Shown here: piece by piece, positions 1-5,701 of the stretch
How positions within the stretch are numbered: position 1 is the stretch's first letter
Layout of the letters: every line of letters starts with the position of its first letter
Source of the DNA: a virus
IMG/VR virus record: IMGVR_UViG_3300036715_000571
Location: 1 to 28,580 of that record
DNA length: 28,580 bases
Strand: one strand, 5' to 3'
Notes under the pieces: model-generated
Database searches by the model: none
Told to the model about the DNA's origin: nothing
What the model saw: only the letters and a program-made list of their open reading frames with translations
Program-made: the position numbers and the translations under genes

Positions 1-507
1 ATCCAAGTGCCACAGAAGACTTCCGCCACATGGTGGGAAGAGCTGATGAACGAATCTGGCAAAATCAATGATATTGCTGATGCGTCTAAAGCGCGTACTG
101 CTTTTGCGGTAAACGGGAATCACTCTAACGATGCAACAATTGTGAAGCGTTACCACTTGTGGGGACGTGATAATAATATTGCCACATCCACGATTCATGA
201 TGCGTTCTTTGCAAACACTGCTGATATGCTAAAGAGCCGCTCTGCGTTGCGCAAGGTCTACGCTGAAAGTCTTAAAAACAATGTCATTCTAAACACATTA
301 AATGAGATGCTCGATCGTGGCCTCCCTCGTGAGATTTACGAAAAGTATTTGAACGAGGCAATCGATACGGGGCTGATACCAGTACCTGGACGATCCGTTG
401 TAGGAGGTAAGGTTATCACCGTTGAAGATATCCTGACTGAAAAGGACATCCTCAAGGAAGTGCCTGAGCATTTTGACAACGATAATTACTGGTATGGGGT
501 AGGTTGA
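1..507 (+). CDS. Single-subunit RNA polymerase, C-terminal part (5' end outside window)
   Basis: The frame is open from base 1 to the stop at 505-507, so this is the last 168 residues of a larger protein. The GTG at 7 is only an internal codon. The stretch HSNDATIVKRYHLWGRDNNI followed by TSTIHDAFF aligns without gaps to the end of T7 RNA polymerase (HSQDG...RKTVVWAHEKYGI...IHDSFG), which carries the conserved HSxD and motif C. The catalytic aspartate of motif C is encoded at 199-201. Family knowledge: in T7-type and N4 virion polymerases this Asp binds catalytic metal. About 100 residues follow motif C, more than in T7, and they end in a Trp/Tyr-Gly-rich tail. The HDAFF form and the long C-terminal extension resemble N4-vRNAP-like enzymes more than T7; this is recalled, not computed. 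It lies directly upstream of scaffold and capsid genes, suggesting a virion protein, perhaps the end of a very large polyvalent protein. The rest of the polymerase cannot be seen here. Confidence 0.8.
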   Translation: MQVPQKTSATWWEELMNESGKINDIADASKARTAFAVNGNHSNDATIVKRYHLWGRDNNIATSTIHDAFFANTADMLKSRSALRKVYAESLKNNVILNTLNEMLDRGLPREIYEKYLNEAIDTGLIPVPGRSVVGGKVITVEDILTEKDILKEVPEHFDNDNYWYGVG

Positions 508-550
508 CAACCTATCTCACACTAGTGTTAGCATTCATGGTTAAATAAAA

Positions 551-563
551 GAAGATTCTCTTC
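551..563 (+). promoter_or_regulatory. Short triloop hairpin after the polymerase gene
   Basis: GAAGA and TCTTC form a perfect 5-bp stem around a 3-base loop (TTC), 43 bases after the polymerase stop. A 5-7 bp stem with a 3-base loop is the geometry of N4 virion RNA polymerase promoters, but such small hairpins also arise by chance. No function is shown. Confidence 0.2.
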
Positions 564-570
564 GTGCATC

Positions 571-625
571 CTAAGGATTCACCAGGAATAATCCTAGAGA
601 AATTATTTATTATAATAATTTTCTC
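571..625 (+). terminator. Two consecutive hairpins, candidate transcript end or processing site
   Basis: The first inverted repeat pairs 571-579 with 590-597 (core AGGATT/AATCCT, one bulged A). The second pairs 597-607 with 614-625 (GAGAA and ATTATT arms against AATAATTTTCTC, one bulge, six-base loop). They share base 597, so they are adjacent or mutually exclusive. The second stem is AT-rich and ends in TTTTCTCTT, a weak U-tract. They separate the polymerase gene from the capsid genes and may end or process its transcript. Confidence 0.4.
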
Positions 626-660
626 TTAAAATCTGAGAACTTCAGACCGGAAATTTTGAG

Positions 661-681
661 CTTATATACTGTGTATGTAAG
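661..681 (+). promoter_or_regulatory. Nine-bp triloop hairpin upstream of the scaffold gene
   Basis: Bases 661-669 pair with 673-681 (eight Watson-Crick pairs and one T-G wobble at 665/677) around the loop TGT. It lies 36 bases before the scaffold start, so it is either in the 5' leader or part of a promoter. The wobble pair makes it stronger as RNA or + strand DNA than as the template strand, which has an A-C mismatch. TATACT at 665-670 resembles a sigma70 -10 box, but no good -35 box accompanies it. Confidence 0.35.
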
Positions 682-717
682 ATAAATTAATAAGCTGTGC
701 TTAAAAGGATACATATT

Positions 718-1374
718 ATGTCTGCAAATGAGACAACTACAACCAATGATGAATCTACAACCAACAATGGTGTCACTCCTGATGGTGTGTCCCAACCTGC
801 TGGTACTTCCGACGTTGATGCTCTCGTAGCTGAACGTGTCAAAGAGACCAAAGGTGCTCTTGATCGTGCCTATAAACAGCGTGACGAAGCGTTGGCGAAA
901 GCTGCCGCATTCGAAGCTAAAGAGCGTGAGCGTGAACTTGCTAGACTTCAAGAAGAAGGAAAGCACCGTGAAGCATTTGAAATGCAACTCGCTGAAGTGA
1001 AAGCACAAAAAGAAGAAGCCGAACGCAAGTTGGTTCAACTAACACGAGACAATGAAGTAAGACGCGCATTGACCTCATTCGACTTTAAGAATGATCGTGC
1101 AGCTGAAATTGCATTTAAAGAGATTATTGCAGGTCTCACTCAGGATGCCAGTGGCAATTGGGTAGGCTCAGGCGGGGTTGCAGTCAAGGCTTCTGTAGAA
1201 TCATTCGTCAAGGATGAGTCTAACAGTTTCCTGCTAAAACCTAAAGCAAACAGTGGTGGTGGCAGTACTCCTGCGGATCATACAACTCAATCGACTTCAA
1301 AGGAAACATCTGTATTTAGGATGTCTCAAGAAGAAGTCATTCGTCGTGCTCGTGAGGGTACGCTAAGAAAATAA
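718..1374 (+). CDS. Capsid scaffolding protein
   Basis: A 218-residue protein. The ATG at 718 is chosen because AAAAGGA lies about 8 bases upstream; an in-frame GTG at 697 would read through that ribosome binding site. It starts with a Thr/Asn/Ser-rich low-complexity tail (about residues 1-35), followed by a long charged helical segment (about 40-125) rich in Glu, Lys, Arg and Ala with coiled-coil character, then a Gly/Ser-rich linker and a basic helical C-terminus ending RRAREGTLRK. This architecture and its place immediately before the major capsid gene are typical of scaffolds that template procapsid assembly, with a basic C-terminal helix binding the coat protein. No protease signature is seen. 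The assignment rests on architecture and position. Confidence 0.8.
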   Translation: MSANETTTTNDESTTNNGVTPDGVSQPAGTSDVDALVAERVKETKGALDRAYKQRDEALAKAAAFEAKERERELARLQEEGKHREAFEMQLAEVKAQKEEAERKLVQLTRDNEVRRALTSFDFKNDRAAEIAFKEIIAGLTQDASGNWVGSGGVAVKASVESFVKDESNSFLLKPKANSGGGSTPADHTTQSTSKETSVFRMSQEEVIRRAREGTLRK

Positions 1375-1388
1375 TTAAGGAAACTTAA

Positions 1389-2588
1389 ATGTCTGTTATT
1401 ACTAACCTCCAGGGTGCTGATAATTTTGTATTACAAGAAGCGATCAGTGCGTACACTGATGAAGCTTACACAAATGCCAAGAAATTGACTGGCACTGGTA
1501 TTGTCGGGACTAACGCTCAGATCGATACAAACACCGAAACATACATCGGTCAAATCCGCTGGGAAAAGCCTTTGCATGCAAACATTAACATTGCATCTTT
1601 GACAGATCCTACAAGCGGTACACCTACTACCACTTCTATGGACTACTTGAAATATATCAAGACAGTTCGTACCCATGGTGCGCACAAGGTCAACGTTCAA
1701 GAAATCATCACTCAACGTGACGGCTTGGCTAAGATCGGTCGCGACTTTGGCGAAACACGTGGTCAAGACGAACATAACTCTATCCTTGCTATTTTGAAAG
1801 GTGTTGCGTTATCTGAAGTATTACTAGGTGCTGGCTCAGCTTCTGGTGCTGCAGGCTTGGGTGGTCAAACTTTCGACAATGACCCTACAAATAACAAGTA
1901 TGGTTTCTATGTTGATTTAGGTGCTGACAAAGTTATTACAGACGCTGCAATTGCTAACCAAGGTGCGAATCGTGCTACAGGCTTCTTGAATGCTGTCGGT
2001 GCTGCTTACAAAGATTATGAGCCTGAGTATTTCTACTTAGTTGTTTCTCCTGAAGTAATGGCTTCATTGCGTTCTGCAAACTTGATGGACGAAGTAGTTG
2101 TTACAGAAGGTAACATGAACTTCTCTACAATCTTCAGTGGTAAATTCCGCTTAATTCAGACACGTGCGCAACAAGGCTTCACTGCTGCACAGATGACTAA
2201 ATTAGCTACAGGTGCCGGTGTTGACATCGTTGGCTCTAAAGTGTCTTTCATCTGTACACCTGCTGCAATTGCACAGGCTGGCTTGAATGTTCCAGTTCCA
2301 GTTGAAATCTATCGTCGTGCTGATACATACCAAGGTGGTGGTGAAACTTCTATTTGGTATCGTTGGGGTAACGTCTACGCACCTAATGGCTATAGCTGGA
2401 CTGGTAACGAAAGCGTGTTCCCTGCTGATGCTGACTACATGGGTGTCAACACCTATGGTAGCAATGGTGCAGTGACACGTGGCACTATCGAAGCTGCTAC
2501 TGACGGCTTGGCGGGTGTAACTGGTGCTTGGACTCGTAAAGCGACTTCAGCATTGTCATTGGGCATCCTCCCAGTATTCCACGCATAA
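1389..2588 (+). CDS. Major capsid protein
   Basis: A 399-residue protein, the expected size for a HK97-fold coat protein of a siphovirus. AAGGAAA about 6 bases before the ATG is a good ribosome binding site. It follows the scaffold gene by 14 bases and precedes the adaptor genes, the usual order. Visible traits include an N-terminal helical segment, an E-loop-like region rich in Thr/Gly around residues 60-85, the segment EYFYLVVSPEVMASLRSANL (about 214-233), typical of P-domain text in phage coat proteins, and a C-terminal region with SIWYRWGNVYAPNGYSW. Codon use is strongly biased to GCT, GGT and ACA/ACT, as expected for the most abundant virion protein. No cysteine-rich or Ig-like insertion is seen. 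Confidence 0.9.
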   Translation: MSVITNLQGADNFVLQEAISAYTDEAYTNAKKLTGTGIVGTNAQIDTNTETYIGQIRWEKPLHANINIASLTDPTSGTPTTTSMDYLKYIKTVRTHGAHKVNVQEIITQRDGLAKIGRDFGETRGQDEHNSILAILKGVALSEVLLGAGSASGAAGLGGQTFDNDPTNNKYGFYVDLGADKVITDAAIANQGANRATGFLNAVGAAYKDYEPEYFYLVVSPEVMASLRSANLMDEVVVTEGNMNFSTIFSGKFRLIQTRAQQGFTAAQMTKLATGAGVDIVGSKVSFICTPAAIAQAGLNVPVPVEIYRRADTYQGGGETSIWYRWGNVYAPNGYSWTGNESVFPADADYMGVNTYGSNGAVTRGTIEAATDGLAGVTGAWTRKATSALSLGILPVFHA

Positions 2589-2602
2589 GCAGGTGATAGA
2601 CT

Positions 2603-3079
2603 ATGGCGCTCCTTAAAGGACTCAATTCCTACGTAACAGTAGCTGAGTCTGATAGCTATTTTGCTAATCGTATCGACGTTGCTGCATGGGAAGCTGCTAG
2701 TGGTATCCAAAAAGAGCAAGCTCTTGTCACAGCAACTATCCTACTAGAGGCAGTCCTATGGTGTGGCGTCGTAGTCGATGACTCTCAAGCGTTGGCATTT
2801 CCTCGCAATGGTTATTACTTTGATCCACGACTCGGTAAGCAAGTTTCGCTAGCGGATCTTGGCACGCCTAATCGTGTGCTACAAGCTTGCATGGAAACTG
2901 CATATCACTTGCTAAACAATGACGGCTTAATGGATGAGACCGGGGCTGTTCTTGACATGCAAGTGAGCGGAGTCTCTATGACTAAGATACGTAACCCTAG
3001 CAAAATGCCAGGCATTGCCCGCACGTTAATCCAGCCACTACTCTCTAGTAACGCTAGAAATTGGTGGAGGGCTAACTGA
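2603..3079 (+). CDS. Head-tail adaptor (DnaT-like family)
   Basis: A 158-residue protein preceded by AGGTGA. It opens with NSYVTVAESDSYFANR and continues through AAWEAASGIQKEQALVTAT and LAFPRNG. This pattern (SYvT-eAd-YFa-R, W--A----KE-AL--AT--l, l-wPR-G) is characteristic of the phage family often labelled putative DnaT-like, found just after the major capsid gene. Members are helical adaptors forming the first ring between portal and tail; the DnaT name reflects remote similarity, not a shown replication role. The stop overlaps the next start (TGATG), implying translational coupling. Family recognition is by memory of the motif. Confidence 0.75.
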   Translation: MALLKGLNSYVTVAESDSYFANRIDVAAWEAASGIQKEQALVTATILLEAVLWCGVVVDDSQALAFPRNGYYFDPRLGKQVSLADLGTPNRVLQACMETAYHLLNNDGLMDETGAVLDMQVSGVSMTKIRNPSKMPGIARTLIQPLLSSNARNWWRAN

Positions 3080-3429
3080 TGGGTAATCTTGCGCTTGTAG
3101 ATACAGGTTTAAGATTGGCGTTTAACGCTATGAAGGATCTTGCGCAGGATGTTACGTTTGTTTCCGAAAATGCTGGTACATTCGACTTTGCCACTGGACA
3201 AGCTGTCTCACAGACAGTGACTCGGGTGGTTAGAGCAGTCATTACAACAACAAACACATCGACAGATACAGTTGGTGTCTCTCAGATCAACTTGCTAGTT
3301 AAATCTAGAGACTTGACTTCGTTGACGCGATGTACACATGTCATTATCCAAGGTGTCACTTGCAAAATTGTGAGTTTCTCCAAGGATACTGGCTATGTGG
3401 CAATGTTCGAGGTAATCAAGAATGGCTAA
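3079..3429 (+). CDS. Head closure / neck protein
   Basis: A 116-residue protein with GGAGG shortly upstream and its ATG overlapping the previous stop by one base. After an N-terminal helix (about residues 5-22) it is predicted mostly beta: FVSENAGTFDFATG, VTRVVRAVITTT, QINLLVKSRDLT, CTHVIIQGVTCKIVSFSKD. The small beta-barrel pattern and its place after the adaptor and before the tail terminator fit a head-closure protein (role of SPP1 gp16 or lambda FII). It overlaps the next gene by 8 bases. No specific family motif is recognised, so the call is positional. Confidence 0.55.
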   Translation: MGNLALVDTGLRLAFNAMKDLAQDVTFVSENAGTFDFATGQAVSQTVTRVVRAVITTTNTSTDTVGVSQINLLVKSRDLTSLTRCTHVIIQGVTCKIVSFSKDTGYVAMFEVIKNG

Positions 3430-3829
3430 GTTTTCAGATATACAGACAGGAGTGTTTGGGATTTTCTCTAGCGATAGCTGGAATGCTCTCAATATCTTGA
3501 CAATTCCGCAAAACTTCGTAGCTGCAACGTCAGTTACCACTTTCATTAGAGTAGGCATTGTACCTGGTTCTCCAGGCATTAATAGATTGTCTGTTAATGG
3601 TGTACTTCTCATAGAAATATTCACGCCTGCTAACTCTGGCCCTACAGTCAGTATGCAGATTGCGGACTCATTGGATTCATTTTTAGGTTCAAATACAGTG
3701 TCGATTTCCCCTAAAACCTCAGTACAATTTTTTAATAGTACAATTGGAACACAGGCACTTGATAAAGTAAACCCCTCTTTGTTTCGAATGATTTACTCAA
3801 TCCCTTTTAAATACTATGGAGTCCTTTAA
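3422..3829 (+). CDS. Tail terminator / tail completion protein
   Basis: A 135-residue protein starting within the previous gene and ending one base into the next (TAATG). An N-terminal helix is followed by an alternating beta/alpha pattern including LLIEIFTPANSGP, then a helical stretch (QIADSLDSFLG) and a C-terminal strand ending IPFKYYGVL. The size, fold pattern and position directly before the tail tube gene match tail terminators (lambda gpU type) that cap the tail and dock it to the head. The assignment is mainly positional. Confidence 0.55.
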   Translation: MAKFSDIQTGVFGIFSSDSWNALNILTIPQNFVAATSVTTFIRVGIVPGSPGINRLSVNGVLLIEIFTPANSGPTVSMQIADSLDSFLGSNTVSISPKTSVQFFNSTIGTQALDKVNPSLFRMIYSIPFKYYGVL

Positions 3830-4404
3830 TGGCACACATTTCTTCTATTGGCGCAGGGATGTTCTCTGACTTGGCAATTTCCTTGCCTGCCACTATTACT
3901 TCTTTAGCAGCTGTGGATACTCAAGCTGAGTTTGAAGCACTGTTCGCTTCTGATATCACTGGGGGCGGTACTAAAGCTACCGGTACCTTCTCTCGCGTTA
4001 TGAACGTTCGTGAGTTCCCTGCAATTGGTGTTCCTGCTAACATTGTAAAAGTGCCTACATACGGTCGTCGTATGAATGCTCAAGTTCAAGGTCAAGCAGA
4101 TGCTCCTACTTTAGAAATCAAACTCAACTTCGTACCAGCTGATTGGGCTGCGAGTGCGCCTCTAGGTGCGCTTGTAGGTGATGGTAACCAGTATGCTTTC
4201 CGCTTTACAATGCTTAACTCTGCGCCTACTGGTGTTGATGGGTATGCTTCTAAAGCAACAGGTTTAGGCTCAGTCCAGAACTCTGAATTTTACTGGATCG
4301 GTAAGATAGAAGCTTTACAAGCTACCGCGTCTTTAACTGACGCTAACCAAGCTACATTGACGCTGACTATCCAGTCTCCGTTCTATGGTGCTTACACTTG
4401 CTAA
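3829..4404 (+). CDS. Major tail (tube) protein
   Basis: A 191-residue protein, start preceded by GGAG and coupled by TAATG. It is rich in Ala, Thr, Ser and Gly with a mainly beta pattern: SRVMNVREFPAIGVPANIVKVP, LEIKLNFVPADW, YAFRFTML, FYWIGKIEALQATASLTDA, ATLTLTIQSPF. The ending pattern of a strand followed by TLTIQSP is common in siphovirus tube proteins, whose beta-sandwich rings stack around the tape measure. Codon bias resembles the capsid gene, as expected for high expression. It is followed at once by a strong UUCG hairpin. No extra Ig-like domain is present. Confidence 0.8.
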   Translation: MAHISSIGAGMFSDLAISLPATITSLAAVDTQAEFEALFASDITGGGTKATGTFSRVMNVREFPAIGVPANIVKVPTYGRRMNAQVQGQADAPTLEIKLNFVPADWAASAPLGALVGDGNQYAFRFTMLNSAPTGVDGYASKATGLGSVQNSEFYWIGKIEALQATASLTDANQATLTLTIQSPFYGAYTC

Positions 4405-4417
4405 TTTGTGAGTGATT

Positions 4418-4441
4418 GACAGGTGTCTTCGGATGCCTGTC
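4418..4441 (+). terminator. UUCG-tetraloop hairpin after the tail tube gene
   Basis: A ten-pair stem (4418-4427 with 4432-4441, eight Watson-Crick and two G-T pairs) closes on a TTCG tetraloop, an exceptionally stable RNA loop with its preferred C-G closing pair. Only a weak T-run (TCCTTAATTT) follows, so it may be a partial terminator or an mRNA-stabilising 3' end that sets tube protein above the downstream chaperones. Confidence 0.6.
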
Positions 4442-4464
4442 TCCTTAATTTATGAGAGATTAAC

Positions 4465-4710
4465 ATGCAACAGCCAGATACAGGCGAAATCGCTCCTTTT
4501 GATAAGAGCTTTGTGTTGCGACTTACCGCGAAGCACCAGAGAAAAGCCTTGGATATTAGTATCCGAAAGACTTTCGAACGTATCAAAGACTTCCCAGATG
4601 ATACTGAAAAATCAGCTGAAGTTTTTGAGACATTAATGCTACTTCACGCACAACGAGCACAATTAGATGAATTCCAACAAATCAATTCCGAACATTTCAA
4701 AGGAAAATAA
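4465..4710 (+). CDS. Small protein of the tail assembly block, unknown
   Basis: An 81-residue, highly charged protein with GAGAG 6 bases before the ATG. It is predicted almost wholly helical after residue 20, with two helices (about 22-42 and 46-75) separated by a DFPDD turn. It lies between the tail tube gene and the G/GT pair, whose start follows its stop by one base. Position and helical character suggest an accessory tail chaperone, but I recognise no family. No membrane segment or signal peptide is present. Confidence 0.65.
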   Translation: MQQPDTGEIAPFDKSFVLRLTAKHQRKALDISIRKTFERIKDFPDDTEKSAEVFETLMLLHAQRAQLDEFQQINSEHFKGK

Positions 4711-4711
4711 T

Positions 4712-5023
4712 ATGTCACAATTGACAGGTATCAAGGCACTCGTAGGCCGTTCAAAAACTATGAAGACTAAATTTTTAGACTCTGACGTTGTTATCAAAAA
4801 ATTAACAGTTGCAGAAGTCTTAGAGATTCAAGAAACTGCCAAAGACACAGCTGATAATGAGACAGCTGGTTTTGACATTCTTAAAAAGGTGATTCGCACC
4901 GCTACTGAAGGCGGTCAAGATTTGACCGATGAAGATTTTCAAAGCTTCCCTATGGACGATTTGAGCAAGCTCTCAAATGAAATCATGAAGTTCTCAGGAA
5001 TGGGAAACGACTCTCAGAAGTAA
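4712..5023 (+). CDS. Tail assembly chaperone, G-like product
   Basis: A 103-residue protein. The ATG at 4712 has AAAGGAAA shortly upstream; the longer in-frame start at 4667 lies inside the previous gene and lacks such a site. It begins with a short beta region (TKFLDSDVVIKKLTVAEVLEIQE) of the kind seen in many siphovirus tail chaperones, followed by acidic helices (TAKDTADNE, LTDEDFQSFPMDDLSKLSNEIMKFSGMG). The last residues are encoded across the slippery heptamer GGGAAAC at 5002-5008. Family knowledge: G binds the tape measure protein and a minor fraction is extended into GT. Location between tube and tape measure genes supports this strongly. Confidence 0.8.
   Translation: MSQLTGIKALVGRSKTMKTKFLDSDVVIKKLTVAEVLEIQETAKDTADNETAGFDILKKVIRTATEGGQDLTDEDFQSFPMDDLSKLSNEIMKFSGMGNDSQK
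5002..5008 (+). other. Programmed -1 ribosomal frameshift site (GGGAAAC)
   Basis: G GGA AAC lies exactly in the zero frame of the G-like gene, 12 bases before its stop, as an X XXY YYZ heptamer. It differs only in the last base from lambda's GGGAAAG site. The -1 frame is open from 4981 to the stop at 5356-5358. Slippage gives a predicted 215-residue fusion (99 zero-frame residues plus 116). Confidence 0.85.
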
Positions 5024-5358
5024 GTCTCTCTAATGATAAGTTATTGTTGTTTGAAGTTGCATACCAGCTTAAAACACCTGTGTACTTATTATCAGAAATG
5101 CCATATGATGAGCTTCTAGATTGGATTGCGTATTTTGAAAAGCGACCTGTTGGGTGGCAAGACGATGATCGTACTTTCAAACTCTTACAAGCACAAGGTG
5201 TCAAGGCACAGCCTGGCGACATATTCACATCGTTGAAGAGGATTTACACAAATGCTCCTCAGATCGGTGAAAACGGTCAGGTACTTGGGGATCTGAGCGG
5301 TAGTGGTTTATTTAGCAAAATGATGGGCGCGATAGGGGGTGACAAGCTTGAATTTTAA
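5008..5358 (+). CDS. Tail assembly chaperone T extension, made as GT fusion by -1 frameshift
   Basis: This reading frame has no convincing start of its own: the first candidate is TTG at 5044 with no ribosome binding site, and the frame is open back to 4981. After slippage at GGGAAAC translation resumes at 5008 (RLSEVSLSNDKLL...), adding 116 residues. The extension is helical and contains YDELLDWIAYFEKRPVGWQ, a pattern typical of T-like parts (helix, then P-GW--D-R). A Gly-rich tail, GSGLFSKMMGAIGG, closes it. Family knowledge: the T domain recruits tube protein to the G-coated tape measure. It overlaps the next gene by 20 bases. Confidence 0.8.
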   Translation, partial: RLSEVSLSNDKLLLFEVAYQLKTPVYLLSEMPYDELLDWIAYFEKRPVGWQDDDRTFKLLQAQGVKAQPGDIFTSLKRIYTNAPQIGENGQVLGDLSGSGLFSKMMGAIGGDKLEF

Positions 5359-5647
5359 TTTAAGATCAATGGTAGATAGCAAGATTGCAGATAGTGTCTC
5401 AACTGTTAAGCAATCACTGCTACAGGCACTTGCGCAAGCTACACCTGTTGATACAGGTTTTGCACAGTCTTCATGGCACTTGGATGACAAAGGTAACATT
5501 GTAAACGATGCCCCTTATATCCTTGAGCTGGATGTAGGTCATTCTCAACAAGCTCCCTCATACTTCATCGAGACGACTGTCTTGTCTAATCCAAATGTGC
5601 ATCCTAATGGCACAATCGTAGTCGATACAGATTCCACACCTAGTTAA
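5339..5647 (+). CDS. HK97 gp10-like neck / head-tail joining protein
   Basis: About 102 residues. The start is uncertain: GTG at 5339 has G-rich sequence directly adjoining, TTG at 5348 has the same GGGG at better spacing, and ATG at 5369 has no ribosome binding site. The features ATPVDTGFAQSSW, then NDAPYILELDVGHSQQAPSYF, match the HK97 gp10-like pattern (a-PvdTG-l--sw ... N--PYa--le-GhS-qaP--f). Such proteins normally lie with the neck genes between capsid and tail tube; here the gene sits after the tail chaperones and before the tape measure, which is unusual. An intrinsic terminator follows 11 bases after the stop. Confidence 0.6.
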   Translation: MTSLNFNLRSMVDSKIADSVSTVKQSLLQALAQATPVDTGFAQSSWHLDDKGNIVNDAPYILELDVGHSQQAPSYFIETTVLSNPNVHPNGTIVVDTDSTPS

Positions 5648-5658
5648 CGCTAGGCTCG

Positions 5659-5685
5659 TCCCTCCTTAATTGGAGGGATTTTTTT
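5659..5685 (+). terminator. Intrinsic terminator before the tape measure gene
   Basis: TCCCTCC (5659-5665) pairs perfectly with GGAGGGA (5672-5678) around a six-base loop, followed immediately by seven T's (5679-5685). This is a textbook rho-independent terminator. It lies between the neck-like gene and the tape measure ribosome binding site (AAGGAG at 5690-5695), so it should reduce transcription into the tape measure gene. Confidence 0.85.
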
Positions 5686-5701
5686 AGACAAGGAGCTATT
5701 C

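Noticed and set aside
508-717. Consensus T7-class promoter (TAATACGACTCACTATA type)
   Set aside because: No close match was seen here or in the other intergenic gaps; the promoters of either phage polymerase remain unidentified.
610-1038. 142-codon open frame on the - strand over the scaffold start
   Set aside because: Low-complexity Phe/Leu/Ser-rich product typical of antisense reading of an Lys/Glu/Ala-rich coiled coil; no start signals.
5044-5358. Independent gene from TTG 5044
   Set aside because: No ribosome binding site, the frame is open upstream to 4981, and a perfect slippery heptamer joins it to the preceding gene. Treated as the T part of a GT fusion.
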